A DNA stretch of 64,000 nucleotides from Gordionus sp. m RMFG-2023 (lineage: Eukaryota > Nematomorpha > Gordioida > Chordodea > Parachordodidae): NCBI RefSeq assembly GCF_954871325.1, contig NC_088775.1, forward strand, positions 58,319,561-58,383,560. The letters are read 5' to 3'. Under the pieces are notes generated by a model. It saw nothing but the letters and a program-made list of their open reading frames with translations. It was not told the DNA's origin and did no database searches. Position numbers and translations under genes: made by a program. Below are positions 43,125 through 54,225 of the stretch, piece after piece (position 1 is the stretch's first letter; every line of letters begins with the position of its first letter).

Positions 43125-44266
43125 AAAACATTCAGAAGGAAAAGGCTAACATTATTTTAAATATTTTTATATCATTAAACTCAGAATTAAATTTCTTATC
43201 CAAAAATGCTTGGATGTATTATTTTACGCTTCCGGTATGATAAATATATTTTTTGTCGCGAAAACTTTCAGAAGGAAAAGGCTAACATTCTAAACGTAAT
43301 TTATTTATATATCATTAAACTCAGAATTAAATTTCTTATCCAAAAATGCTTGGATGTATTATTTTACGCTTCTGGTATGATAAATATATTTTTTGTCGCG
43401 AAAACTTTCAGAAGGAAAAGGCTAACATTTTAAACGTAATTTTAAATATTTTTATATAATTAAACTCTAGAATTAAATTTCTTATCCAAAAATGCTTGGA
43501 TGTATTATTTTACGCTTCTGGTATGATAAATATATTTTTTGTCGCGAAAACTTTCAGAAGGAAAAGGCTAACATTCTAAACGTAATTTATTTATATATCA
43601 TTAAACTCAGAATTAAATTTCTTATCCAAAAATGCTTGGATGTATTATTTTACGCTTCTGGTATGATAAATATATTTTTTGTCGCGAAAACTTTCAGAAG
43701 GAAAAGGCTAACATTTTAAACGTAATTTTAAATATTTTTATATAACTAAACTCAGAATTAAATTTCTTATCCAAAAATGCTTAGATGTATTATTTTACGC
43801 TTCCCGATATGATAAATATATTTTATTGTCGCGAAAACTTTCAGAAGGAAAAGGCTAACATTTTAAACGTAATTTTAAATATTTTTATATCATTAAACTC
43901 AGAATTAAATTTCATATCCAAAAATGCTTGGATGTATTATTTTACGCTTCCGGTATGATAAATATATTTTTTTGTCGCGAAAACTTTCAGAAGGAAAAGG
44001 CTAACATTCTAAACGTAATTTTAAGTATTTTTATATCATTAAACTCAGAATTAAATTTCTTATATAAAAATGCTTGGATGTATTATTTTACGCTTCTGGT
44101 ATGATAAATATATTTAATGTCGCTAAAACATTCAGAAGGAAAAGGCTAACATTCTAAACGTAATTTTAAGTATTTTTATATCATTAAACTCAGAATTAAA
44201 TTTCTTATAAAATGCTTGGATGTATTATTTTACGCTTCTGGTATGATAAATATATTTTTTGTCGCT
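43125..44266 (+). repeat. Right-array unit, chimeric A/B 8-mer (1142 bp)
   Basis: Monomer lengths are 136, 140, 146, 140, 147, 146, 145 and 142. The first four monomers follow the A-type 8-mer (alternating short and long). The last four follow the B-type, with ATATAACTAAACTC, CCCGATATG and CATATCC monomers. One monomer has an extra base, ACTCTAGAATT, near 43467. The simplest reading is a recombinant between A and B halves. Confidence 0.82.
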
Positions 44267-45399
44267 AAAACATTCAGAAGGAAAAGGCTAACATTATTTT
44301 AAATATTTTTATATCATTAAACTCAGAATTAAATTTCTTATCCAAAAATGCTTGGATGTATTATTTTACGCTTCCGGTATGATAAATATATTTTTTGTCG
44401 CGAAAACTTTCAGAAGGAAAAGGCTAACATTCTAAACGTAATTTATTTATATATCATTAAACTCAGAATTAAATTTCTTATCCAAAAATGCTTGGATGTA
44501 TTATTTTACGCTTCTGGTATGATAAATATATTTTTTGTCGCGAAAACTTTCAGAAGGAAAAGGCTAACATTTTAAACGTAATTTTAAATATTTTTATATA
44601 ATTAAACTCTAAATTAAATTTCTTATCCAAAAATGCTTGGATGTATTATTTTACGCTTCTGGTATGATAAATATATTTTTTGTCGCGAAAACTTTCAGAA
44701 GGAAAAGGCTAACATTCTAAACGTAATTTATTTATATATCATTAAACTCAGAATTAAATTTCTTATCCAAAAATGCTTGGATGTATTATTTTACGCTTCT
44801 GGTATGATAAATATATTTAATGTCGCTAAAACATTCAGAAGGAAAAGGCTAACATTATAAACGTAATTTTAAATATTTTTATATCATTAAACTCAGAATT
44901 AAATTTCATATCCAAAAATGCTTGGATGTATTATTTTACGCTTCCGGTATGATAAATATATTTTTTGTCGCGAAAACTTTCAGAAGGAAAAGGCTAACAT
45001 TCTAAACGTAATTTATTTATATATCATTAAACTCAGAACTAAATTTCTTATATAAAAATGCTTGGATGTATTATTTTACGCTTCTGGTATGATAAATATA
45101 TTTTTTGTCGCTTAAACATTCAGAAGGAAAAGGCTAACATTTTACACGTAATTTTAAATATTTTTATATCATTATAATCAGAATTAAATTTCTTATCCAA
45201 AAATGCTTGGATGTATTATTTTACGCTTCTGGTATGATAAATATATTTAATGTCGCTAAAACATTCAGAAGGAAAAGGCTAACATTCTAAACGTAATTTT
45301 AAGTATTTTTATATCATTAAACTCAGAATTAAATTTCTTATAAAATGCTTGGATGTATTATTTTACGCTTCTGGTATGATAAATATATTTTTTGTCGCT
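44267..45399 (+). repeat. A-type 8-mer HOR half (1133 bp)
   Basis: This has the same length and monomer order as the A halves at 49679, 51953 and 54226. The shared diagnostic variants are ACTCTAAATTAAA, TATTTAATGTCGCT with ACATTATAAACG, CAGAACTAAATTTC, TCGCTTAAAC with TTTTACACG, and TTCTTATAAAATGC. It lies about 5.4 kb from the next A half. Confidence 0.88.
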
Positions 45400-46688
45400 A
45401 AAACATTCAGAAGGAAAAGGCTAACATTATTTTAAATATTTTTATATCATTAAACTCAGAATTAAATTTCTTATCCAAAAATGCTTGGATGTATTATTTT
45501 ACGCTTCCGGTATGATAAATATATTTTTTGTCGCGAAAACTTTCAGAAGGAAAAGGCTAACATTCTAAACGTAATTTATTTATATATCATTAAACTCAGA
45601 ATTAAATTTCTTATCCAAAAATGCTTGGATGTATTATTTTACGCTTCTTGTATGATAAATATATTTTTTGTCGCGAAAACTTTCAGAAGGAAAAGGCTAA
45701 CATTCTAAACGTAATTTATTTATATATCATTAAACTCAGAATTAAATTTCTTATCCAAAAATGCTTGGATGTATTATTTTACGCTTCTGGTATGATAAAT
45801 ATATTTTTTGTCGCGAAAACTTTCAGAAGGAAAAGGCTAACATTTTAAACGTAATTTTAAATATTTTTATATAACTAAACTCAGAATTAAATTTCTTATC
45901 CAAAAATGCTTAGATGTATTATTTTACGCTTCCCGATATGATAAATATATTTTATTGTCGCGAAAACTTTCAGAAGGAAAAGGCTAACATTTTAAACGTA
46001 ATTTTAAATATTTTTATATCATTAAACTCAGAATTAAATTTCATATCCAAAAATGCTTGGATGTATTATTTTACGCTTCCGGTATGATAAATATATTTTT
46101 TTGTCGCGAAAACTTTCAGAAGGAAAAGGCTAACATTCTAAACGTAATTTTAAGTATTTTTATATCATTAAACTCAGAATTAAATTTCTTATATAAAAAT
46201 GCTTGGATGTATTATTTTACGCTTCTGGTATGATAAATATATTTTTTGTCGCTTAAACATTCAGAAGGAAAAGGCTAACATTTTACACGTAATTTTAAAT
46301 ATTTTTATATCATTATAATCAGAATTAAATTTCTTATCCAAAAATGCTTGGATGTATTATTTTACGCTTCTGGTATGATAAATATATTTAATGTCGCTAA
46401 AACATTCAGAAGGAAAAGGCTAACATTTTACACGTAATTTTAAATATTTTTATATCATTATAATCAGAATTAAATTTCTTATCCAAAAATGCTTGGATGT
46501 ATTATTTTACGCTTCTGGTATGATAAATATATTTTTTGTCGCTTAAACATTCAGAAGGAAAAGGCTAACATTTTACACGTAATTTTAAATATTTTTATAT
46601 CATTATACTCAGAATTAAATTTCTTATCCAAAAATGCTTGGATGTATTATTTTACGCTTCTGGTATGATAAATATATTTTTTGTCGCT
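45400..46688 (+). repeat. B-type unit with one extra monomer (9-mer, 1289 bp)
   Basis: It begins as the B half (136, 140, 140, 147, 146 bp, with CTTCTTGTATG in the second monomer). It then holds four 145-bp monomers alternating TCGCTTAAAC and TATTTAATGTCGCT forms, instead of the usual three-monomer ending. It lacks the TTCTTATAAAATGC monomer that normally closes a unit. Confidence 0.84.
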
Positions 46689-48394
46689 AAAACATTCAGA
46701 AGGAAAAGGCTAACATTATTTTAAATATTTTTATATCATTAAACTCAGAATTAAATTTCTTATCCAAAAATGCTTGGATGTATTATTTTACGCTTCCGGT
46801 ATGATAAATATATTTTTTGTCGCGAAAACTTTCAGAAGGAAAAGGCTAACATTCTAAACGTAATTTATTTATATATCATTAAACTCAGAATTAAATTTCT
46901 TATCCAAAAATGCTTGGATGTATTATTTTACGCTTCTTGTATGATAAATATATTTTTTGTCGCGAAAACTTTCAGAAGGAAAAGGCTAACATTCTAAACG
47001 TAATTTATTTATATATCATTAAACTCAGAATTAAATTTCTTATCCAAAAAGCTTGGATGTATTATTTTACGCTTCTGGTATGATAAATATATTTTTTGTC
47101 GCGAAAACTTTCAGAAGGAAAAGGCTAACATTTTAAACGTAATTTTAAATATTTTTATATAACTAAACTCAGAATTAAATTTCTTATCCAAAAATGCTTA
47201 GATGTATTATTTTACGCTTCCCGATATGATAAATATATTTTATTGTCGCGAAAACTTTCAGAAGGAAAAGGCTAACATTTTAAACGTAATTTTAAATATT
47301 TTTATATCATTAAACTCAGAATTAAATTTCATATCCAAAAATGCTTGGATGTATTATTTTACGCTTCCGGTATGATAAATATATTTTTTTGTCGCGAAAA
47401 CTTTCAGAAGGAAAAGGCTAACATTCTAAACGTAATTTTAAGTATTTTTATATCATTAAACTCAGAATTAAATTTCTTATATAAAAATGCTTGGATTACG
47501 CTTCTGGTATGATAAATATATTTTTTGTCGCTTAAACATTCAGAAGGAAAAGGCTAACATTTTACACGTAATTTTAAATATTTTTATATCATTATACTCA
47601 GAATTAAATTTCTTATCCAAAAATGCTTGGATGTATTATTTTACGCTTCTGGTATGATAAATATATTTAATGTCGCTAAAACATTCAGAAGGAAAAGGCT
47701 AACATTCTAAACGTAATTTTAAGTATTTTTATATCATTAAACTCAGAATTAAATTTCTTATCCAAAAATGCTTGGATGTATTATTTTACGCTTCTGGTAT
47801 GATAAATATATTTAATGTCGCTAAAACATTCAGAAGGAAAAGGCTAACATTATAAACGTAATTTTAAATATTTTTATATCATTAAACTCAGAATTAAATT
47901 TCTTATCCAAAAATGCTTGGATGTATTATTTTACGCTTCCGGTATGATAAATATATTTTTTGTCGCGAAAACTTTCAGAAGGAAAAGGCTAACATTCTAA
48001 ACGTAATTTATTTATATATCATTAAACTCAGAACTAAATTTCTTATATAAAAATGCTTGGATGTATTATTTTACGCTTCTGGTATGATAAATATATTTTT
48101 TGTCGCTTAAACATTCAGAAGGAAAAGGCTAACATTTTACACGTAATTTTAAATATTTTTATATCATTATACTCAGAATTAAATTTCTTATCCAAAAATG
48201 CTTGGATGTATTATTTTACGCTTCCGGTATGATTAATATATTTTTTGTCGCGAAAACTTTCAGAAATAAAAGGCTAACATTCTAAACGTAATTTTAAATA
48301 TTTTTATATCATTAAACTCAGAATTAAATTTCTTATAAAATGCTTAGATGTATTATTTTACGCTTCTGGTATGATAAATATATTTTTTGTCGCT
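46689..48394 (+). repeat. Extended B-type unit, 12 monomers (1706 bp)
   Basis: It opens as a B half, then carries additional monomers. There are two lesions seen nowhere else in the window: CCAAAAAGCTTGG near 47050 (one T lost) and GCTTGGATTACGC near 47490 (nine bases lost from TGTATTATTT). From about 47.64 kb it is near-identical to sequence starting at about 59.48 kb. Confidence 0.82.
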
Positions 48395-49270
48395 AAAACA
48401 TTCAGAAGGAAAAGGCTAACATTATTTTAAATATTTTTATATCATTAAACTCAGAATTAAATTTCTTATCCAAAAATGCTTGGATGTATTATTTTACGCT
48501 TCCGGTATGATAAATATTTTTTGTCGCGAAAACTTTCAGAAGGAAAAGGCTAACATTCTAAACGTAATTTATTTATATATCATTAAACTCAGAATTAAAT
48601 TTCTTATCCAAAAATGCTTGGATGTATTATTTTACGCTTCTGGTATGATAAATATATTTTTTGTCGCGAAAACTTTCAGAAGAAAAAGGCTAACATTTTA
48701 AACGTAATTTTAAATATTTTTATATAATTAAACTCAGAATTAAATTTCTTATCCAAAAATGCTTGGATGTATTATTTTACGCTTCTGGTATGATAAATAT
48801 ATTTTTTGTCGCGAAAACTTTCAGAAGGAAAAGGCTAACATTCTAAACGTAATTTATTTATATATCATTAAACTCAGAATTAAATTTCTTATCCAAAAAT
48901 GCTTGGATGTATTATTTTACGCTTCTGGTATGATAAATATATTTTTTGTCGCGAAAACTTTCAGAAGGAAAAGGCTAACATTTTAAACGTAATTTTAAAT
49001 ATTTTTATATAACTAAACTCAGAATTAAATTTCTTATCCAAAAATGCTTAGATGTATTATTTTACGCTTCCCGATATGATAAATATATTTTATTGTCGCG
49101 AAAACTTTCAGAAGGAAAAGGCTAACATTTTAAACGTAATTTTAAATATTTTTATATCATTAAACTCAGAATTAAATTTCATATCCAAAAATGCTTGGGT
49201 GTATTATTTTACGCTTCCGGTATGATAAATATATTTTTTTGTCGCGAAAACTTTCAGAAGGAAAAGGCTA
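47640..49270 (+). repeat. 1.6-kb block, copy at 59483-61113
   Basis: It matches at a constant offset of 11843. Shared rare sites are GGTATGATTAATATA with CAGAAATAAAAGG, CAGAACTAAATTTC, the 134-bp opener and AGAAGAAAAAGGC. The differences I noted are TGCTTAGATG against TGCTTGGATG near 48345/60188 and TTGGGTGTATT against TTGGATGTATT near 49199/61042. The copy crosses unit boundaries. Confidence 0.87.
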
Positions 49271-49678
49271 ACATTCTAAACGTAATTTTAAGTATTTTTA
49301 TATCATTAAACTCAGAATTAAATTTCTTATATAAAAATGCTTGGATGTATTATTTTACGCTTCTGGTATGATAAATATATTTTTTGTCGCTTAAACATTC
49401 AGAAGGAAAAGGCTAACATTTTACACGTAATTTTAAATATTTTTATATCATTATAATCAGAATTAAATTTCTTATCCAAAAATGCTTGGATGTATTATTT
49501 TACGCTTCTGGTATGATAAATATATTTAATGTCGCTAAAACATTCAGAAGGAAAAGGCTAACATTCTAAACGTAATTTTAAGTATTTTTATATCATTAAA
49601 CTCAGAATTAAATTTCTTATAAAATGCTTGGATGTATTATTTTACGCTTCTGGTATGATAAATATATTTTTTGTCGCT
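48395..49678 (+). repeat. Right-array unit, 9 monomers (1284 bp)
   Basis: Monomer lengths are 134, 140, 145, 140, 147, 146, 145, 145 and 142. It opens with the 134-bp form, has AGAAGAAAAAGGC in the third monomer, and ends B-like. It parallels the units at 41701 and 60238, so these three share a separate history from the 2274-bp core. Confidence 0.84.
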
Positions 49679-49814
49679 AAAACATTCAGAAGGAAAAGGC
49701 TAACATTATTTTAAATATTTTTATATCATTAAACTCAGAATTAAATTTCTTATCCAAAAATGCTTGGATGTATTATTTTACGCTTCCGGTATGATAAATA
49801 TATTTTTTGTCGCG
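49679..49814 (+). repeat. Representative 136-bp HOR-opening monomer
   Basis: This monomer begins AAAACATTCAGAAGG after TCGCT and then reads GCTAACATTATTTTAAAT, lacking nine bases around CTAAACGTA. It opens nearly every higher-order unit to the right of the gap and makes a reliable phase marker for the array. The same monomer appears two bases shorter (134 bp, AAATATTTTTTGTCGCG) in the units starting 41701, 48395 and 60238. Confidence 0.9.
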
Positions 49815-49954
49815 AAAACTTTCAGAAGGAAAAGGCTAACATTCTAAACGTAATTTATTTATATATCATTAAACTCAGAATTAAATTTCTTATCCAAAAA
49901 TGCTTGGATGTATTATTTTACGCTTCTGGTATGATAAATATATTTTTTGTCGCG
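49815..49954 (+). repeat. Representative short monomer, 140 bp
   Basis: This is a complete short-form monomer. It is 5 bp shorter than the long form because the AT segment reads AATTTATTTATATATCAT. Since 140 is not a multiple of three, one short monomer moves a reading frame into another, which creates the recurrent 75-codon open frames that should not be called genes. In the right array, short and long monomers alternate, giving a 285-bp dimer. Confidence 0.9.
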
Positions 49955-50099
49955 AAAACTTTCAGAAGGAAAAGGCTAACATTTTAAACGTAATTTTAAA
50001 TATTTTTATATAATTAAACTCTAAATTAAATTTCTTATCCAAAAATGCTTGGATGTATTATTTTACGCTTCTGGTATGATAAATATATTTTTTGTCGCG
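49955..50099 (+). repeat. Representative long monomer, 145 bp
   Basis: This is one complete long-form monomer, from AAAACTTTCAG after TCGCG to the next TCGCG. It has the long AT segment TTTTAAATATTTTTATAT. Length 145 is the commonest in the window and is close to nucleosome core length (about 147 bp). This copy has the private HOR variants ATATAATTAAAC and ACTCTAAATTAAA. Confidence 0.9.
50037..50054. other. Example of a per-monomer short inverted repeat
   Basis: ATCCAA and TTGGAT flank the six bases AAATGC, giving a perfect 6-bp dyad. The same 18 bp occurs in most monomers with the CTTATCC form. Monomers with TATATAAAAATGC or CCAAATATGCTTAG have damaged arms and no compensating changes, so there is no evidence that pairing is selected. 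It may serve as a protein site or weak hairpin, but that is unproven. Confidence 0.55.
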
Positions 50100-51227
50100 A
50101 AAACTTTCAGAAGGAAAAGGCTAACATTCTAAACGTAATTTATTTATATATCATTAAACTCAGAATTAAATTTCTTATCCAAAAATGCTTGGATGTATTA
50201 TTTTACGCTTCTGGTATGATAAATATATTTAATGTCGCTAAAACATTCAGAAGGAAAAGGCTAACATTATAAACGTAATTTTAAATATTTTTATATCATT
50301 AAACTCAGAATTAAATTTCATATCCAAAAATGCTTGGATGTATTATTTTACGCTTCCGGTATGATAAATATATTTTTTGTCGCGAAAACTTTCAGAAGGA
50401 AAAGGCTAACATTCTAAACGTAATTTATTTATATATCATTAAACTCAGAACTAAATTTCTTATATAAAAATGCTTGGATGTATTATTTTACGCTTCTGGT
50501 ATGATAAATATATTTTTTGTCGCTTAAACATTCAGAAGGAAAAGGCTAACATTTTACACGTAATTTTAAATATTTTTATATCATTATAATCAGAATTAAA
50601 TTTCTTATCCAAAAATGCTTGGATGTATTATTTTACGCTTCTGGTATGATAAATATATTTAATGTCGCTAAAACATTCAGAAGGAAAAGGCTAACATTCT
50701 AAACGTAATTTTAAGTATTTTTATATCATTAAACTCAGAATTAAATTTCTTATAAAATGCTTGGATGTATTATTTTACGCTTCTGGTATGATAAATATAT
50801 TTTTTGTCGCTAAAACATTCAGAAGGAAAAGGCTAACATTATTTTAAATATTTTTATATCATTAAACTCAGAATTAAATTTCTTATCCAAAAATGCTTGG
50901 ATGTATTATTTTACGCTTCCGGTATGATAAATATATTTTTTGTCGCGAAAACTTTCAGAAGGAAAAGGCTAACATTCTAAACGTAATTTATTTATATATC
51001 ATTAAACTCAGAATTAAATTTCTTATCCAAAAATGCTTGGATGTATTATTTTACGCTTCTTGTATGATAAATATATTTTTTGTCGCGAAAACTTTCAGAA
51101 GGAAAAGGCTAACATTCTAAACGTAATTTATTTATATATCATTAAACTCAGAATTAAATTTCTTATCCAAAAATGCTTGGATGTATTATTTTACGCTTCT
51201 GGTATGATAAATATATTTTTTGTCGCG

Positions 51228-51374
51228 AAAACTTTCAGAAGGAAAAGGCTAACATTTTAAACGTAATTTTAAATATTTTTATATAACTAAACTCAGAATT
51301 AAATTTCTTATCCAAAAATGCTTAGATGTATTATTTTACGCTTCCCGATATGATAAATATATTTTATTGTCGCG
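51228..51374 (+). repeat. Representative 147-bp monomer (CCCGATATG class)
   Basis: This monomer carries two one-base insertions, giving TTCCCGATATG and ATTTTATTGTCGCG, plus ATATAACTAAACTC and TGCTTAGATG. It recurs at the same place in the B-type 8-mers. The left array has a related form that shares the CCCGATATG and TTTATTG insertions but has CAGATTTAAATTTCC and CCAAATATGC upstream. Confidence 0.85.
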
Positions 51375-51952
51375 AAAACTTTCAGAAGGAAAAGGCTAAC
51401 ATTTTAAACGTAATTTTAAATATTTTTATATCATTAAACTCAGAATTAAATTTCATATCCAAAAATGCTTGGATGTATTATTTTACGCTTCCGGTATGAT
51501 AAATATATTTTTTTGTCGCGAAAACTTTCAGAAGGAAAAGGCTAACATTCTAAACGTAATTTTAAGTATTTTTATATCATTAAACTCAGAATTAAATTTC
51601 TTATATAAAAATGCTTGGATGTATTATTTTACGCTTCTGGTATGATAAATATATTTTTTGTCGCTTAAACATTCAGAAGGAAAAGGCTAACATTTTACAC
51701 GTAATTTTAAATATTTTTATATCATTATAATCAGAATTAAATTTCTTATCCAAAAATGCTTGGATGTATTATTTTACGCTTCTGGTATGATAAATATATT
51801 TAATGTCGCTAAAACATTCAGAAGGAAAAGGCTAACATTCTAAACGTAATTTTAAGTATTTTTATATCATTAAACTCAGAATTAAATTTCTTATAAAATG
51901 CTTGGATGTATTATTTTACGCTTCTGGTATGATAAATATATTTTTTGTCGCT

Positions 51953-54225
51953 AAAACATTCAGAAGGAAAAGGCTAACATTATTTTAAATATTTTTATAT
52001 CATTAAACTCAGAATTAAATTTCTTATCCAAAAATGCTTGGATGTATTATTTTACGCTTCCGGTATGATAAATATATTTTTTGTCGCGAAAACTTTCAGA
52101 AGGAAAAGGCTAACATTCTAAACGTAATTTATTTATATATCATTAAACTCAGAATTAAATTTCTTATCCAAAAATGCTTGGATGTATTATTTTACGCTTC
52201 TGGTATGATAAATATATTTTTTGTCGCGAAAACTTTCAGAAGGAAAAGGCTAACATTTTAAACGTAATTTTAAATATTTTTATATAATTAAACTCTAAAT
52301 TAAATTTCTTATCCAAAAATGCTTGGATGTATTATTTTACGCTTCTGGTATGATAAATATATTTTTTGTCGCGAAAACTTTCAGAAGGAAAAGGCTAACA
52401 TTCTAAACGTAATTTATTTATATATCATTAAACTCAGAATTAAATTTCTTATCCAAAAATGCTTGGATCTATTATTTTACGCTTCTGGTATGATAAATAT
52501 ATTTAATGTCGCTAAAACATTCAGAAGGAAAAGGCTAACATTATAAACGTAATTTTAAATATTTTTATATCATTAAACTCAGAATTAAATTTCATATCCA
52601 AAAATGCTTGGATGTATTATTTTACGCTTCCGGTATGATAAATATATTTTTTGTCGCGAAAACTTTCAGAAGGAAAAGGCTAACATTCTAAACGTAATTT
52701 ATTTATATATCATTAAACTCAGAACTAAATTTCTTATATAAAAATGCTTGGATGTATTATTTTACGCTTCTGGTATGATAAATATATTTTTTGTCGCTTA
52801 AACATTCAGAAGGAAAAGGCTAACATTTTACACGTAATTTTAAATATTTTTATATCATTATAATCAGAATTAAATTTCTTATCCAAAAATGCTTGGATGT
52901 ATTATTTTACGCTTCTGGTATGATAAATATATTTAATGTCGCTAAAACATTCAGAAGGAAAAGGCTAACATTCTAAATGTAATTTTAAGTATTTTTATAT
53001 CATTAAACTCAGAATTAAATTTCTTATAAAATGCTTGGATGTATTATTTTACGCTTCTGGTATGATAAATATATTTTTTGTCGCTAAAACATTCAGAAGG
53101 AAAAGGCTAACATTATTTTAAATATTTTTATATCATTAAACTCAGAATTAAATTTCTTATCCAAAAATGCTTGGATGTATTATTTTACGCTTCCGGTATG
53201 ATAAATATATTTTTTGTCGCGAAAACTTTCAGAAGGAAAAGGCTAACATTCTAAACGTAATTTATATATATATCATTAAACTCAGAATTAAATTTCTTAT
53301 CCAAAAATGCTTGGATGTATTATTTTACGCTTCTTGTATGATAAATATATTTTTTGTCGCGAAAACTTTCAGAAGGAAAAGGCTAACATTCTAAACGTAA
53401 TTTATTTATATATCATTAAACTCAGAATTAAATTTCTTATCCAAAAATGCTTGGATGTATTATTTTACGCTTCTGGTATGATAAATATATTTTTTGTCGC
53501 GAAAACTTTCAGAAGGAAAAGGCTAACATTTTAAACGTAATTTTAAATATTTTTATATAACTAAACTCAGAATTAAATTTCTTATCCAAAAATGCTTGGA
53601 TGTATTATTTTACGCTTCTGGTATGATAAATATATTTTTTGTCGCGAAAACTTTCAGAAGGAAAAGGCTAACATTTTAAACGTAATTTTAAATATTTTTA
53701 TATAACTAAACTCAGAATTAAATTTCTTATCCAAAAATGCTTAGATGTATTATTTTACGCTTCCCGATATGATAAATATATTTTATTGTCGCGAAAACTT
53801 TCAGAAGGAAAAGGCTAACATTTTAAACGTAATTTTAAATATTTTTATATCATTAAACTCAGAATTAAATTTCTTATATAAAAATGCTTGGATGTATTAT
53901 TTTACGCTTCTGGTATGATAAATATATTTTTTGTCGCTTAAACATTCAGAAGGAAAAGGCTAACATTTTACACGTAATTTTAAATATTTTTATATCATTA
54001 TAATCAGAATTAAATTTCTTATCCAAAAATGCTTGGATGTATTATTTTACGCTTCTGGTATGATAAATATATTTAATGTCGCTAAAACATTCAGAAGGAA
54101 AAGGCTAACATTCTAAACGTAATTTTAAGTATTTTTATATCATTAAACTCAGAATTAAATTTCTTATAAAATGCTTGGATGTATTATTTTACGCTTCTGG
54201 TATGATAAATATATTTTTTGTCGCT
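51953..54225 (+). repeat. 16-mer HOR copy 2 (2273 bp)
   Basis: This directly follows copy 1. The A half (51953-53085, 1133 bp) matches copy 1 apart from scattered single changes, such as GGATCTATT near 52469 and CTAAATGTAAT near 52976. The B half (53086-54225, 1140 bp) still has eight monomers. However, the ATATAACTAAACTC monomer is duplicated and the CATATCC monomer is missing, an exchange that left the length almost unchanged. Confidence 0.9.

Larger units (their letters stand above)
49679..51952 (+). repeat. 16-mer HOR copy 1 (2274 bp)
   Basis: This is the canonical higher-order unit. The A half, 49679-50811, has monomers of 136, 140, 145, 140, 145, 140, 145 and 142 bp (1133 in total). 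The B half, 50812-51952, has 136, 140, 140, 147, 146, 145, 145 and 142 bp (1141 in total). The halves share their first and last monomers but differ in the middle. CTTCTTGTATG marks the second B monomer. Confidence 0.92.

Noticed and set aside
47041-47060. HindIII-like AAGCTT site as a distinct junction
   Set aside because: It results from loss of one T in CCAAAAATGCTTGG and has no further significance.
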